The notes under the pieces: generated by a model
Told to the model about the DNA's origin: nothing
Databases searched by the model: none
The model's input: only the letters and a program-made list of their open reading frames with translations
Shown here: positions 36,417 to 47,957 of the stretch, piece after piece
Layout of the letters: every line of letters starts with the position of its first letter
Numbering within the stretch: position 1 is the stretch's first letter
Position numbers and translations under genes: made by a program
From: Streptomyces sp. CB01249
Lineage (GTDB): Bacteria; Actinomycetota; Actinomycetes; Streptomycetales; Streptomycetaceae
Direction: 5' to 3'
Assembly (NCBI RefSeq): GCF_001905735.1
Contig: NZ_LISW01000001.1
Span: 1,210,801-1,274,800, forward strand
Length of the DNA: 64,000 nucleotides

Positions 36417-37309
36417 GCAGGACCGTCGCGTTCATCGGGCTCGGACACATGGGCGGCCCGATGGCCGCCAACCTGGCCGAGGCCGGTCACCGGGTGCTCG
36501 GCCACGACCTGGTCCCCGTGCTCTTGGAGGCCGCCGCCGGCACCGGCGTGGAGCCGGCCGCCTCCGCCGCCGACGCGGTCGCCCCCGCCGACGTGGTCAT
36601 CAGCATGCTCCCCGCCGGGCGCCAGGTGCTCGGCCTGTACGACGACATCCTCACCGCGGCCCGGCCGGGCACCCTCTTCGTGGACTGCTCCACGATCGAC
36701 GTCAGCGACGCGCGGACCGCCCAGGAACGCGCGGCGGCCGCCGGGATGCGGGCCCTGGACGCACCGGTCTCCGGCGGGGTGGTCGGCGCCGAGGCGGGCA
36801 CCCTCACCTTCATGGCGGGCGGGGGAGAGGCGGAGTTCGCCGAGGCGCTTCCCCTGCTGGAGGTCATGGGCAAGAAGGCCGTGCACTGCGGCGGCGCGGG
36901 CGCCGGCCAGGCGGCGAAGGTCTGCAACAACATGATCCTCGGCGTCTCCATGATCGCGGTCAGCGAGGCGTTCGTCCTCGGCGAGAGCCTCGGCCTGACC
37001 CACCAGGCGCTGTACGACGTCGCCTCCACGGCCTCCGGGCAGTGCTGGGCGCTCAGCGTCAACTGCCCGGTCCCCGGACCGGTGCCGGCCAGCCCGGCCA
37101 ACCGCGACTACCGGCCCGGGTTCGCCGCCGCGCTGATGGCCAAGGACCTCGGACTGGCCGCGAACGCACTGCGCGAGGGCGGCATCCACGCGGAACTGGG
37201 ACTGCGCGCGGCCGAGTTGTACGCCGCCTACGCCGAACAGGTCGGTGACACGGAGGACTTCTCCGGCATCGTACGTACCATCAGGGACCGGACCGGAGAC
37301 GCCGCATGA
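36413..37309 (+). CDS. mmsB: 3-hydroxyisobutyrate dehydrogenase
   Basis: NAD-dependent oxidation of 3-hydroxyisobutyrate to methylmalonate semialdehyde; 298 residues, standard length. N-terminal Rossmann motif [20 protein letters not shown], substrate loop [19 protein letters not shown], catalytic Lys in [15 protein letters not shown], and the C-terminal [16 protein letters not shown] helix. GTG 36413 overlaps the previous stop, and its stop overlaps the next ATG. It feeds MmsA at the head of the operon. Confidence 0.93.
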   Translation: MSRTVAFIGLGHMGGPMAANLAEAGHRVLGHDLVPVLLEAAAGTGVEPAASAADAVAPADVVISMLPAGRQVLGLYDDILTAARPGTLFVDCSTIDVSDARTAQERAAAAGMRALDAPVSGGVVGAEAGTLTFMAGGGEAEFAEALPLLEVMGKKAVHCGGAGAGQAAKVCNNMILGVSMIAVSEAFVLGESLGLTHQALYDVASTASGQCWALSVNCPVPGPVPASPANRDYRPGFAAALMAKDLGLAANALREGGIHAELGLRAAELYAAYAEQVGDTEDFSGIVRTIRDRTGDAA

Positions 37310-38085
37310 CCACCGAGTACGAGACCGTCCTGGTCGAACGCAAGGGCCGCACGGCCCTCCTCACCCTCAACCGGCCGAAGGCCCTCAACGCCCTGAACCT
37401 CCAGGTCATGAACGACGTCGTGGCCGCGACCGAGGCCCTGGACCGGGACCCCGGCTGCGGCTGCATCGTGATCACCGGATCGGCGAAGGCGTTCGCGGCC
37501 GGCGCCGACATCAAGGAGATGCAGCCGCAGGGCTACCTGGACATGTACCTCGCCGACTGGTTCGCGGCCTGGGACCGGCTCGGGCAACTGCGTACCCCGA
37601 CCGTCGCGGCCGTCGCCGGATACGCCCTGGGCGGCGGCTGCGAGCTGGCCATGCTGTGCGACATCCTGCTCGCCGCCGACACCGCGGTCTTCGGCCAGCC
37701 GGAGATCAGGCTCGGGGTGATCCCCGGCATCGGCGGCTCCCAGCGGCTCACCCGGGCGGTGGGCAAGGCCAAGGCCATGGAGCTGTGCCTGACCGGGCGC
37801 ACGATGGACGCGGAGGAGGCCGAACGGGCGGGGCTGGTCTCGCGGGTTGTGCCCGCCGGTGAACTGCTCGGGGAGGCCCTGGCGGTCGCGGAGACCGTCG
37901 CTGGCATGTCGCTGCCGGTGGCGATGATGGCCAAGGAGGCCGTCGGCCGGGCCTTCGAGACGACGCTCACGGAAGGCGTGCGCTTCGAACGCCGCCTGTT
38001 CCACGCGGTGTTCGCGACCGCCGACCAGAAGGAGGGCATGGCCGCCTTCACCGACAAGCGGCCACCCGTCTTCGGGCACCGCTGA
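37306..38085 (+). CDS. Enoyl-CoA hydratase
   Basis: Crotonase-family hydratase of 259 residues, likely adding water to methacrylyl-CoA to give 3-hydroxyisobutyryl-CoA in this pathway. [11 protein letters not shown] forms the oxyanion hole, [15 protein letters not shown] is the family signature, and the two catalytic Glu positions are present (CELAMLCD and [15 protein letters not shown]). It is the last gene of the valine operon, overlapping mmsB by 4 bases and followed by a strong hairpin terminator. Confidence 0.9.
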   Translation: MTTEYETVLVERKGRTALLTLNRPKALNALNLQVMNDVVAATEALDRDPGCGCIVITGSAKAFAAGADIKEMQPQGYLDMYLADWFAAWDRLGQLRTPTVAAVAGYALGGGCELAMLCDILLAADTAVFGQPEIRLGVIPGIGGSQRLTRAVGKAKAMELCLTGRTMDAEEAERAGLVSRVVPAGELLGEALAVAETVAGMSLPVAMMAKEAVGRAFETTLTEGVRFERRLFHAVFATADQKEGMAAFTDKRPPVFGHR

Positions 38086-38097
38086 TCCCGTGGCGGG

Positions 38098-38132
38098 GTG
38101 CGTGGCCCCGGAACCCCTCCGGGGCCACGCAC
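38098..38132. terminator. Terminator of the valine-degradation operon
   Basis: A perfect 15-base stem (GTGCGTGGCCCCGGA with TCCGGGGCCACGCAC) around a 5-base loop, 13 bases after the enoyl-CoA hydratase stop. Confidence 0.8.
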
Positions 38133-38168
38133 GTTCCAGCTCACACGGCCAGGAGAACGGGGACTCGC

Positions 38169-38444
38169 ATGAGCAGGCGTCCACAGCCCTTACGTATCGT
38201 CCTGGAAGGGGTGGAGTCGGTCGCCCTCTCGGTCGAGGAGTACGAACAACTCCTCGCGAGCCGGAGACAGGTGGGCGGCCAGAGCGCCCGCCTGCGGGCC
38301 CTGGGCGAGAGGATACGGAGAACCGACCAGCTGCTGAGCGACCTCCGGAGACTGGTGGAGGACCCGGGGCCGGAGACCGCCGACGCGGAAGCCCTCCGCA
38401 AGGCCGTGGCCGAACTGCTGGACGGCCGGGGCAAGCCCGCCTGA
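38169..38444 (+). CDS. Small hypothetical coiled-coil protein
   Basis: A 91-residue protein of unknown function. It starts MSRRPQPLRIVLEGVESVALSV..EEYEQLLASRR. The middle and C-terminal parts (30-85) are charged, Leu/Arg/Glu-rich heptad-like helices, probably a coiled coil. There is no signal peptide or known motif. It sits between the valine-operon terminator and the PrpR-like gene, which it meets tail to tail with 11 bases between. The ATG has CAGGAGAACGGG upstream. It may be a small DNA- or protein-binding accessory; I cannot say more. Confidence 0.6.
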   Translation: MSRRPQPLRIVLEGVESVALSVEEYEQLLASRRQVGGQSARLRALGERIRRTDQLLSDLRRLVEDPGPETADAEALRKAVAELLDGRGKPA

Positions 38445-38455
38445 GAACCGCGCCG

Positions 38456-39907
38456 TCAGAGCACCGTGCTCTCCACCGGATACGGCACATAGGTGCGCCG
38501 GTCCGGATCGATGGCGAGCCGCCCGCCGGCCGGCGGACGGGCCCGCTGCGCACAGTCGCGGCGCTCGCAGATCCGGCAGCCCAGGCCGATCGGAGTCGCC
38601 GCACGGGGGTCGTCCAGGGCGACGCCCTCGGCATACACGAGCCGGTGGGCGTGGCGCAGTTCGCAGCCCAGCGCGACGGCGAACTCCGCACGCGGCGCCC
38701 GGTGCCCGAAGCCACCGCGCGCAACGGTCCGCGCGACCCAGAAGTACCGCTTGCCGTCCGGCATCTCCGCGACCTGGGTCAGGATTCTGCCGGGCGCCGA
38801 GAACGCCTCGTACACCGTCCACAGCGGGCAGGTGCCGCCGAGCCGGGAGAAGTGGAAGTCGGAGGCGGACTGGCGCTTGGAGATGTTGCCCGCCCGGTCC
38901 ACCCGCAGGAAGGAGAACGGCACTCCGCGGCGCCCGGTGCGCTGCAGCGTGCTGAGGCGGTGGCAGACCGTCTCGAACCCGACGCCGAAGCGGGCCGACA
39001 GCAGCTCGATGTCGTAGCCCAGCTCCTCGGCGGCGGTGTGGAACGCCGTGTACGGCATCAGCAGGGCGCCCGCGAAGTAGTTGGCCAGGCCGATGCGGGC
39101 CAGCGCGGTGGACTGCGGTGAGGTCAGCTCCGCGGCGCTGTCCGCCAGCAGGCCGAGCAGCGGCCCGTGCTCCAGCAGGGCCAGTTGGGTGGCCAGCTGG
39201 AAGGCGCGCCGGCCGTCGCTCAGCCAGGGGGAGAGGAACAGCAGCCCGGACTCGGGGACGAAGCGCCGGGCGTCGCCGGTCCGGCCCGGAGCGGCCTGCA
39301 CGACACGGACGCCGTGGCGCTCGGCGAGCAGCGCCACGAGAGGGTCCGCCGTCCGGCCCGGGCGCAGGTCCAGCGCCTGTGCGGTCCGCTCGGCCTCCTG
39401 GTCCAGGGGCTCGAAGTGATTGTGGTGGGCGTAGAAGAAGTCCCGTACCTCGTCGTGCGGCTCCGTGGGAGGCAGCAGCCCGTCGGCCGGTCCCGGCGAC
39501 CCGGGCGCTCCGAGCGCGGCGGCCTGCTCGACCGTGTCGCGGTAGCGACGGTGCAGCGCGACCAGGGCACGCGCCAGATCGGGCTGGTCGCGGGCCGCCT
39601 CGGTGATCTCCTCGGGAGCGAGCGGCGGCAGCCCGCACGCCTCGTCGGCGACCGCCGCCCGCAGATCGGCGGCGAGCCGGTCCTCGTCGGCGTCCGAGAA
39701 GAACTCCGCGTCGACCCCGAAGACCTCCGCGATCCGCAGCAGCACGGCGGCGGTCAGCGGGCGCTGACTCTGTTCGAGCTGGTTGGCGTAGCTCGTGGAG
39801 ATGCCGAGCGCGCGGGCCATCTCCACCTGGTTCATACCGCGCTCCCGGCGGAGCCGGCGCAGCTTCGCATGGGCGTAGACCTTGCGGTCGGTCGCTCCTC
39901 GCGCCAT
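38456..39907 (-). CDS. XRE/ScfR-type regulator, probable PrpR of the methylcitrate genes
   Basis: Transcription factor of 483 residues related to PrpR/RamB of mycobacteria and corynebacteria. An XRE helix-turn-helix is at about 15-70 ([36 protein letters not shown]). A ligand/IrrE-like central region follows (150-330), and the C-terminal short-chain-fatty-acyl-regulator domain has a four-Cys cluster near [19 protein letters not shown] 39907 has GGGGAGGTG upstream; the longer frame to 40099 is rejected. It diverges from prpDBC, so it likely senses propionyl-CoA/methylcitrate status. A paralogue lies at 47958-49367. Confidence 0.85.
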   Translation of the reverse strand: MARGATDRKVYAHAKLRRLRRERGMNQVEMARALGISTSYANQLEQSQRPLTAAVLLRIAEVFGVDAEFFSDADEDRLAADLRAAVADEACGLPPLAPEEITEAARDQPDLARALVALHRRYRDTVEQAAALGAPGSPGPADGLLPPTEPHDEVRDFFYAHHNHFEPLDQEAERTAQALDLRPGRTADPLVALLAERHGVRVVQAAPGRTGDARRFVPESGLLFLSPWLSDGRRAFQLATQLALLEHGPLLGLLADSAAELTSPQSTALARIGLANYFAGALLMPYTAFHTAAEELGYDIELLSARFGVGFETVCHRLSTLQRTGRRGVPFSFLRVDRAGNISKRQSASDFHFSRLGGTCPLWTVYEAFSAPGRILTQVAEMPDGKRYFWVARTVARGGFGHRAPRAEFAVALGCELRHAHRLVYAEGVALDDPRAATPIGLGCRICERRDCAQRARPPAGGRLAIDPDRRTYVPYPVESTVL

Positions 39908-39984
39908 CGCGCACCTCCCCGTCACAGGCCGGTGGACACCTCGCGCACCGGCGCCCGCAGATTGCGAATTTAGCATCCGCCTTC

Positions 39985-40035
39985 TTCGCAGATTCCGCAG
40001 ATTCGCAGCTCCGGGATGTACATGATCCGCAGATT
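39985..40035. promoter_or_regulatory. CGCAGATT repeats, candidate PrpR operator
   Basis: TTCGCAGATTCCGCAGATTC followed by GCAG, and again CCGCAGATT at 40027-40035, give three near-identical CGCAGATT units in the 206-base gap between the divergent regulator and prpD. TTGCGAATTT at 39962-39971 is a related element. Repeats of TTTGC/TTCGC-type sites are what RamB/PrpR-family proteins bind. Confidence 0.5.
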
Positions 40036-40113
40036 GGAGAGGTGTCCGGGCCACCCCGGACCGGGCAAGGTCGTCAGCACCGGCAACGATCGTCCACACC
40101 CCCGAGGAGTCCC

Positions 40114-41622
40114 GTGAACGAGCACCACGTCCGTGTCCACCCGAGCGCCGACCGGCTGCCGCGCGAGGAACAGCTCGCCTGGAAGCTGGCCGCCGTGGCC
40201 ACCGGCACCGAAGCCCCCGAGGCGGACAGCGCCGCCATGGCCGTCAACCGGGTGATCGACAACGCCTCGGTGGCCGTCGCCTCCCTGCTGCGCCGCCCGG
40301 TCGCCGTGGCCCGCGCCCAGGCCACCGCCCACGGCCCGGCCGCGCCCGGCGCCTCCGTCTTCGGCAGCACGGCCCGGGTCTCCCCGGAATGGGCCGCCTG
40401 GGCCAACGGCACCGCCGTACGCGAGCTGGACTTCCACGACACCTACCTGGCCGCCGACTACTCCCACCCCGGCGACAACATCCCGCCGCTGCTCGCGGTC
40501 GCCCAGCACACCGGCCGCTCCGGCGCCGACCTGCTGCGCGGCATCGTCGCCGCGTACGAGCTCCACGTCGCCCTGGTCAAGGGCATCTGCCTGCACGAGC
40601 ACCGCATCGACCACGTGGCACACCTCAGCGCCGCGACCGCGGGCGGGCTCGGGGCGCTGCTGCGGCTGCCCACCGGGACCGTGTACCAGGCGATCCAGCA
40701 GGCCGTGCACACCACCACGGCCACCCGGCAGTCCCGCAAGGGCGAGATCTCCAGCTGGAAGGCGTACGCCCCCGCCTTCGCCGGAAAGGCGGCCATCGAG
40801 GCCGTCGACCGGGCGATGCGCGGCGGGACCTCGCCGTCCCCCGTCTACGAGGGCGAGGACGGCTTCCTGGCCTGGATGCTGAACGGCCCGGACTCCGACT
40901 ACACGGTCCACCTCCCGGAGGCGGGCGAGCCGCGCCGCGCGATCCTCGACACGTACACCAAGGAGCACTCCGCCGAATACCAGGCCCAGGCGATCATCGA
41001 CCTGGCGCGGCGGCTGCGCGAGAAGGCGGGCCCCCTGGACCGGGTGCGCTCCGTCGTCCTGCACACCAGCCACCACACCCACCACGTCATCGGCTCGGGT
41101 GCGAACGACCCGCAGAAGTACGACCCGGCCGCCAGCCGGGAGACCCTGGACCACTCGGTGCCGTACATCTTCGCCGTCGCCCTGGAGGACGGGACCTGGC
41201 ACCACGAGCGCTCCTACGCCCCCGAGCGGGCCCGGCGCCCGGAGACCGTGGAGCTGTGGCGGAGGATCAGCACCGTCGAGGACCCGGCGTGGACCCGCCG
41301 CTACCACGACCCCGACCCGGAGCGCCGGGCCTTCGGCGGCCGTGCCGTGCTCACCCTGGACGACGGCGCCGTGATCGAGGACGAACTCGCCCTCGCCGAC
41401 GCCCACCCGGCCGGGGCCCGGCCCTTCGACCGCCCGGCGTACGCGGCCAAGTTCCGCACCCTCGCCGAGGGCACGGTCGAGGAGGCCGCGCAGGAGGCGT
41501 TCCTGGACACCGCCGCCCGACTCGCGGAGCTCCCGGCGGCCGGTCTGGACGGGCTGTTCCCCGCCGTCGGCCCCGACGCCGTCGCCGCGTACGACGCGCA
41601 CCTTCCGAAGGGACTGTTCTGA
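40114..41622 (+). CDS. prpD: 2-methylcitrate dehydratase (MmgE/PrpD family)
   Basis: Dehydrates 2-methylcitrate in the methylcitrate cycle of propionate use; 502 residues. Family features: an all-helical domain with [21 protein letters not shown] (conserved Asp/His patch), [39 protein letters not shown], and a C-terminal domain with [23 protein letters not shown] 40114 with CGAGGAG upstream is preferred to the longer frame. It is first gene of prpDBC, overlapping prpB by one base. Confidence 0.93.
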   Translation: MNEHHVRVHPSADRLPREEQLAWKLAAVATGTEAPEADSAAMAVNRVIDNASVAVASLLRRPVAVARAQATAHGPAAPGASVFGSTARVSPEWAAWANGTAVRELDFHDTYLAADYSHPGDNIPPLLAVAQHTGRSGADLLRGIVAAYELHVALVKGICLHEHRIDHVAHLSAATAGGLGALLRLPTGTVYQAIQQAVHTTTATRQSRKGEISSWKAYAPAFAGKAAIEAVDRAMRGGTSPSPVYEGEDGFLAWMLNGPDSDYTVHLPEAGEPRRAILDTYTKEHSAEYQAQAIIDLARRLREKAGPLDRVRSVVLHTSHHTHHVIGSGANDPQKYDPAASRETLDHSVPYIFAVALEDGTWHHERSYAPERARRPETVELWRRISTVEDPAWTRRYHDPDPERRAFGGRAVLTLDDGAVIEDELALADAHPAGARPFDRPAYAAKFRTLAEGTVEEAAQEAFLDTAARLAELPAAGLDGLFPAVGPDAVAAYDAHLPKGLF

Positions 41623-42530
41623 TGGTGCTGCACACCCGCACCACCCCCGCCGAGCGCCGTCGCGCGTTCCGCGAGCAGCTGGCCTCGGGCCGTCTGCTGC
41701 GCGTCCCCGGCGCGGTCAACCCGTTGTCGGCCCGGCTCATCCAGGACACCGGCTTCGACGCCGTCTACCTGTCGGGGGCCGTGCTCGCCGCCGACCTGGG
41801 CCTCCCCGACATCGGCCTGACCACCTCGGCCGAGGTCGCCGCCCGCGCCCAGCAGACGGCCCGCGTCACCGACCTGCCCGTCCTGGTCGACGCCGACACC
41901 GGATTCGGTGAACCCCTGAACGCCGCCCGCACCGTCCAGCTCCTGGAGGACGCCGGAGTCGCCGGACTCCACCTGGAGGACCAGGTCAACCCCAAGCGCT
42001 GCGGCCACCTCGACGGCAAGACCCTCGCCCCGCGCGAGGAGATGGCCCGCCGCGTCCGGGCCGCCGTCGACGCCCGCCGGGACCCGGACTTCCTGCTGAT
42101 GGCCCGTACGGACGCACGCTCGGTCGAGGGCCTGGACGCCGCGATCGACCGGGCCAAGGCGTACGTCGACGCGGGGGCGGACGCGATCTTCCCGGAGGCT
42201 CTGGCGGACGCCGCCGAGTACGAGGCGTTCCGCGCGGCGCTGGACGTACCGCTCCTCGCGAACCTCACCGAGTTCGGCAAGACCCCGCTGCTCGACACCG
42301 CCACCCTGGAAGACCTCGGCTACAACATCGCGCTCTACCCGGTCACCCTGCTGCGCCTCGCCATGGGCGCGGTGGAGGACGGGCTGCGCACCATCGCCGC
42401 GGAAGGCACCCAGGCATCGCTGCTGCCGCGCATGCAGACCCGCTCCCGCCTGTACGAACTCCTCGGCTACGAGGACTACGCGGCCTTCGACTCGGCCGTC
42501 TTCGACTTCACCCTCCCGCCCGGCACCTGA
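41622..42530 (+). CDS. prpB: 2-methylisocitrate lyase
   Basis: Cleaves 2-methylisocitrate to pyruvate and succinate; 302 residues. ICL/PEP-mutase barrel with VYLSGAVLAADLGLPDIGL, DADTGFGEPLNAARTV (metal site), LEDQVNPKRCGHLDGK, where the KRCGH signature separates PrpB from the KKCGH of isocitrate lyase, and LLMARTDARSVEGLD. Its ATG overlaps the prpD stop codon by one base. It has the same fold as the aceA product at 46293 but is much shorter. Confidence 0.94.
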   Translation: MVLHTRTTPAERRRAFREQLASGRLLRVPGAVNPLSARLIQDTGFDAVYLSGAVLAADLGLPDIGLTTSAEVAARAQQTARVTDLPVLVDADTGFGEPLNAARTVQLLEDAGVAGLHLEDQVNPKRCGHLDGKTLAPREEMARRVRAAVDARRDPDFLLMARTDARSVEGLDAAIDRAKAYVDAGADAIFPEALADAAEYEAFRAALDVPLLANLTEFGKTPLLDTATLEDLGYNIALYPVTLLRLAMGAVEDGLRTIAAEGTQASLLPRMQTRSRLYELLGYEDYAAFDSAVFDFTLPPGT

Positions 42531-42550
42531 TCCACGAAGGCAGGCACCCC

Positions 42551-43687
42551 ATGACCACCACCACGCCCGAGATCCGCCGCGGCCTCGCCGGTGTCGTCAT
42601 CGACACCACCGGGATCTCCACCGTCATCCAGGAGACCAACTCCCTCACGTACCGCGGCTATCCGGTCCAGGAGCTGGCCGCTCGTCGCTCCTTCGAGGAG
42701 ACCGCCCACCTCCTGTGGTACGGCGAACTCCCCGACGCCGCCCAGCTCCAGGACTTCACGGCCCGCGAGCGCGCCCTGCGCCCCTTGGACCGCACCACGC
42801 TGGAACTGCTCACCCGGCTGCCGGAGACCTGCCACCCGATGGACGTGCTGCGCACCGCCGTCAGCTTCTTCGGCGCCGAGGACCCCACCGAGGACGACGG
42901 CTCGCCCGCCGCCAACCGGGCCAAGTCCCTGACCCTGTTCGCCAAGCTGCCCACCGTGGTCGCGGCGGACCAGCGGCGGCGGCGCGGGCTGGCACCCATC
43001 CCGCCCGACCCCTCGCTGGGCTACGCCGAGAACTTCTTCCACATGTGCTTCGGCCACGTGCCCGCCCCCGAGGTGGTCCGCTGCTTCGAGATCTCCCTGA
43101 CGCTGTACGCCGAGCACAGCTTCAACGCCTCCACCTTCACCGCCCGGGTCGTCACCTCCACGCTCTCCGACCTCTACAGTGCGGTGACGGCGGCGATCGG
43201 CGCCCTCAAGGGCCCGCTGCACGGCGGCGCCAACGAAGCGGTGATGCACATGCTGCTGGAGATCGGTGACCCCCGGCGCGCCGAGGAATGGCTGGACGAG
43301 GCACTGGCGGCCGAGCGGAAGATCATGGGCTTCGGACACCGCGTCTACAAGAACGGCGACTCCCGCGTCCCGATCATGCAGGAGGCGTTGGACCGGCTCG
43401 TGGCCCGGGCGGGCGACCCGGAGGTCACCCGGCTGGCCACACTGCACGCGGCCCTGAGGCACGCGATGATCACCCGCAAGGGCATCCACCCGAACCTGGA
43501 CTACCCCGCCGGGCTCGCCTACCACCTGATGGGCTTCGACATCGCGGCCTTCACGCCCCTCTTCGTGATGAGCAGGATCACCGGCTGGACGGCGCACATC
43601 ACCGAACAGTTGGCGCACAACGCGCTGATCCGCCCCCTGGCCTCGTACGACGGCCCGGGCCAGCGAGTCGTGCCGGGCGCCGCCTAG
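42551..43687 (+). CDS. prpC: 2-methylcitrate synthase / citrate synthase
   Basis: Condenses propionyl-CoA with oxaloacetate; 378 residues, the short citrate-synthase type used for methylcitrate. Catalytic His residues in the AEHSFNAST and GPLHGGANEAVMHML contexts, GFGHRVYKNGDSR as the substrate loop, and NLDYPAGLAYHLMGF with the catalytic Asp. It closes the prpDBC operon, starting 20 bases after prpB, and is followed by a very strong terminator. With the valine operon upstream it removes propionyl-CoA without B12. Confidence 0.93.
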   Translation: MTTTTPEIRRGLAGVVIDTTGISTVIQETNSLTYRGYPVQELAARRSFEETAHLLWYGELPDAAQLQDFTARERALRPLDRTTLELLTRLPETCHPMDVLRTAVSFFGAEDPTEDDGSPAANRAKSLTLFAKLPTVVAADQRRRRGLAPIPPDPSLGYAENFFHMCFGHVPAPEVVRCFEISLTLYAEHSFNASTFTARVVTSTLSDLYSAVTAAIGALKGPLHGGANEAVMHMLLEIGDPRRAEEWLDEALAAERKIMGFGHRVYKNGDSRVPIMQEALDRLVARAGDPEVTRLATLHAALRHAMITRKGIHPNLDYPAGLAYHLMGFDIAAFTPLFVMSRITGWTAHITEQLAHNALIRPLASYDGPGQRVVPGAA

Positions 43688-43694
43688 CCACACC

Positions 43695-43737
43695 GAGGAA
43701 GGGGCCGGGACGCGAAACGCGTCCCGGCCCCTTCCTC
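43695..43737. terminator. Twenty-base perfect hairpin between prpC and hbd gene
   Basis: A 20-base-pair perfect stem, GAGGAAGGGGCCGGGACGCG against its complement, with a 3-base AAA loop, 7 bases after the prpC stop. It lies between convergent operons and serves both. Confidence 0.9.
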
Positions 43738-43774
43738 TTCCCGGCCGGGTGGCCCCGGTCAGGAGACGGGCCCC

Positions 43775-44644
43775 TCAGCCCTGGTCATAGGTGTGGAACC
43801 CCCGGCCGGTCTTCCGGCCCAGCAGCCCTGCCTCCACCATCCGTTGGAGCAGCGGCGGCGGCGCGTAGAGCGGTTCCCTGAACTCGGCGTAGAGCGATTC
43901 GGCGATCGAGGCCACGGTGTCCAGCCCGATCAGGTCCGCGAGCTTCAGCGGCCCCATGGGGTGGGCGCAGCCCAGCTCCATCCCGGCGTCGATGTCGCCG
44001 GCCGTGGCGAAGCCGGACTCCGCCATCCGGATCGCGGACAGGAGATACGGCACGAGCAGGGCGTTGACGACGAAGCCCGCCCGGTCCTGACTGCGGATCA
44101 CGGTCTTCCCCAGCACCCGGCTCGCGAAGTCCTCCACGGCGGAGACGGTCGCGGCCGAGGTGTGCAGGGAGGTCACGACCTCGACCAGCGGCAGCACGGG
44201 CACCGGATTGAAGAAGTGGAGCCCCACGACCCGGTCGGCGCGGCTCGTGGCCATGCCGAGCCGCATGACGGGCAGGGACGAGGTGTTGGTGGCCAGGACG
44301 GCCGCCGGATCCTCGATGATCTTGTCGAGGGCGGCGAAGACCTCGGTCTTGGCGTCGGGGTTCTCGATGATGGCCTCGATGACGAGCTGCCGGTCGGCCA
44401 GATCGTCCAGGCTGCCGGTGAACACGGTCCGGGCGAGCGCGTCCCGTGCCGCCACCCGGTCCAGCTTGCCGCGCCGCACCGCCCGGTCCAGCGAGGCGGC
44501 CACCCGTTCGCGGGCCGTACGCGCCGCCACCGCGTTCACCTCGCAGACCACGGTGTCCAGCCCGGCCCGCGCGCACACCTCCGCGATGCCCGCCCCCATC
44601 TGCCCGCCGCCGACCACGCCGACGCGTGTGATGCCCGTGCTCAT
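43775..44644 (-). CDS. 3-hydroxybutyryl-CoA dehydrogenase
   Basis: NAD(P)-dependent enzyme of 289 residues interconverting acetoacetyl-CoA and 3-hydroxybutyryl-CoA. Rossmann motif VGVVGGGQMGAGIAEVCARA, LATNTSSLPVMRLG, the catalytic His in VVGLHFFNPVPVLPLVEVV, and C-terminal GCAHPMGPLKLADLIGLD. It overlaps the malate synthase stop by 4 bases and so is co-translated with it. In Streptomyces this pairing links acetoacetyl-CoA/ethylmalonyl-type C2 metabolism with the glyoxylate genes; that link is inferred. Confidence 0.9.
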   Translation of the reverse strand: MSTGITRVGVVGGGQMGAGIAEVCARAGLDTVVCEVNAVAARTARERVAASLDRAVRRGKLDRVAARDALARTVFTGSLDDLADRQLVIEAIIENPDAKTEVFAALDKIIEDPAAVLATNTSSLPVMRLGMATSRADRVVGLHFFNPVPVLPLVEVVTSLHTSAATVSAVEDFASRVLGKTVIRSQDRAGFVVNALLVPYLLSAIRMAESGFATAGDIDAGMELGCAHPMGPLKLADLIGLDTVASIAESLYAEFREPLYAPPPLLQRMVEAGLLGRKTGRGFHTYDQG

Positions 44645-46233
44645 GCCCGCACCTCCGGCCGGCGGACCAGGTGACGGGTGTAGGCGGCCGGAGTGAAGAA
44701 CTGCGGCAACTCGCCCTGCATGGCGGTCTGTTCGAAGAGTTCGCGGATGCCGTCGACGGGCGCCCACGGGTATTCCGCGCCGAGAGCGGCGATCTCGTCG
44801 TCGAGCAACGCCGTCACGGTCTCCCGGTCGATCACCCGGTGCCGCAGCCACTGCCAGATCTGCACCCGGGCGATCTCGGCGGTGGCCGCGTCCTCCATCA
44901 GCCCGTCGATCGCCACCGCGCCCTGGCCGCGCAGCCATGCCGCGTAGTACCGCAGGGCGACGGCGATGTTGGTCCGGACACCCTCGGGGGTGGGCGGGCC
45001 GCTGATCCGGCGGACGGACAGCAGCTCGGCCGGGGCGACCTCGACGTCGTCGCCGGTACGGTCCAGTTGGTGCGGCCGTTCGCCGAGGACACTGTCGAAC
45101 ACCTCGCGGCAGACGGGCACCAGTGCCGGGTGGGCCACCCAGGACCCGTCGAAGCCGTCCTCCGCCTCCCGCTCCTTGTCGAGCCGGACCTTGGCGAACG
45201 CGGCCTCATTGGCGGCAGGGTCCTTCCCGGGGACCTGCGCGGCCATGCCGCCGATGGCATGGGCGCCGCGCCGGTGGCAGGTGCGCACCAGGAGTTCCGT
45301 GTACGCCCGCATGAACGGCGCGGTCATCGTCACCTTGGCGCGGTCGGGCAGCAGGAAGTCGGAGCGGTGGCCGAAGGTCTTGATGATGCTGAAGAGGTAG
45401 TCCCAGCGGCCGGCGTTGAGCCCGGCGCTGTGTTCGCGCAGCTCGTAGAGGATCTCCTCCATCTCGAAGGCCGCGGTGACCGTCTCGATGAGGACGGTGG
45501 CCCGGACCGTGCCGCGGGGGATCCCGAGGAGTTCCTGCGCGAGGACGAAGACGTCGTTCCAGACCTGGGCCTCGTAGCGGTTCTCCAGCTTCGGCAGGTA
45601 GAAGTACGGGCCGTACCCGGCGTCGATCTGCCGCTGCGCGCAGTGGAAGAAGTACAGCCCGAAGTCTACGAGCGCGGCGGGCACCGGGCGGCCGTCGTAC
45701 TCCAGGTGCTCCTCGTCCAGATGCCAGCCGCGCGGGCGGACCATGAGGGTGGCCGGCCGGTCGCCGAGGCGGTATTCCCTGCCCTCCGGCGTGGTGAAGT
45801 CGATACGGCGCTCGACGGCGTCCAGCAGGGTGAGCTGGCCGTCGATGACGTTGTCCCACAGGGGCGCGGTCGCGTCCTCGAAGTCGGCCATCCACACCTG
45901 CGCGCCCGAGTTGAGCGCGTTGACGGCCATGCGGCGGTCGGGCGGCCCGGTGATCTCCACCCGGCGGTCGGCCAGTCCCGGCGCGGGAGGCGGCACCCGC
46001 CAGGTGGGGTCGTCGCGCACCGAGGCGGTGATCAGGGGGAAGTCGAGGGGCGATCCCGAGGCCAGTCGCAGTGCCTGGCGGCGGCGTTCCTTCAGCAGCC
46101 ACTGGCGGCGCGGCTCGAATGCCTCGGCGAGGCGGCCCAGGAAGTCCAGGGCGGCGGGGGTGAGGATCTCGTCGTGCCGTCGCCCGGGCGCGGCGAGGAC
46201 ACGGACCTGCTGGGTGAGTGCGGTGGTGGTCAT
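44641..46233 (-). CDS. aceB: Malate synthase A
   Basis: Condenses glyoxylate with acetyl-CoA to malate; 530 residues, the length of the A-type enzyme. Motifs: PTLMVRPRGWHLDEEHLEYD, the GTVRATVLIETVTAAFEMEE active-site segment, LNAGRWDYLFSIIKTFGHR, and the catalytic Asp region LMEDAATAEIARVQIWQWL. It is transcribed leftward after aceA with a 59-base gap and coupled to the hydroxybutyryl-CoA dehydrogenase. The start is ATG 46233 with CAGGAGAGCC upstream. Confidence 0.95.
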   Translation of the reverse strand: MTTTALTQQVRVLAAPGRRHDEILTPAALDFLGRLAEAFEPRRQWLLKERRRQALRLASGSPLDFPLITASVRDDPTWRVPPPAPGLADRRVEITGPPDRRMAVNALNSGAQVWMADFEDATAPLWDNVIDGQLTLLDAVERRIDFTTPEGREYRLGDRPATLMVRPRGWHLDEEHLEYDGRPVPAALVDFGLYFFHCAQRQIDAGYGPYFYLPKLENRYEAQVWNDVFVLAQELLGIPRGTVRATVLIETVTAAFEMEEILYELREHSAGLNAGRWDYLFSIIKTFGHRSDFLLPDRAKVTMTAPFMRAYTELLVRTCHRRGAHAIGGMAAQVPGKDPAANEAAFAKVRLDKEREAEDGFDGSWVAHPALVPVCREVFDSVLGERPHQLDRTGDDVEVAPAELLSVRRISGPPTPEGVRTNIAVALRYYAAWLRGQGAVAIDGLMEDAATAEIARVQIWQWLRHRVIDRETVTALLDDEIAALGAEYPWAPVDGIRELFEQTAMQGELPQFFTPAAYTRHLVRRPEVRA

Positions 46234-46292
46234 CGGGCTCTCCTGAGGTGTGGAGGCTGAGGGGGACGGGGACGGTCGTCCCCCTCAGCGGC

Positions 46293-47573
<1,281 letters not shown>

Positions 47574-47957
47574 GGCTCTCTCCGTCTCCTCGGTTTGTGC
47601 TGGCTGCCAACATCGCGGCCCGGATGGACTGGAGGTGGCACCAAGTGTCTTTCGATGAAGGGTGCGGCCCGCCGGCGCCGGGCGATGGAGCTGAGCAATG
47701 TTGCCGGGCAGGGGGTGTCACCTCGGCCGGGATCTCCGGCGTCAGGGAATGAACCGGGCCCCGGTGCGGGCTGTTGTCCCTGCCGGTACCGGCGGGCCGC
47801 ACCACGACTCTGGCACTGGCACGGAGTGCCATCAAGCAGGGATGTGTGCCAACCTTTGCGAATCTTCCCGGGCGTTTTTGCCAAGGTTGCAAAGGGTAGG
47901 GGGCGTGTTCCGTCCCGTACGCTGAGCCGGAAGACCCCGGCTTCGAGGAGCGGACTG
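47574..47957. promoter_or_regulatory. Divergent aceA / RamB-type control region
   Basis: No gene in 384 bases. The notable element is at 47853-47895: CCTTTGCGAA, then GTTTTTGCC, then AGGTTGCAAAGG. CCTTTGC (47853-47859) and GCAAAGG (47889-47895) form an inverted pair, and TTGC-type cores recur between them. This resembles RamB sites (AAAGTTTTGCAAA-like) known upstream of aceA in corynebacteria. It lies 60-105 bases upstream of the regulator start. Confidence 0.5.
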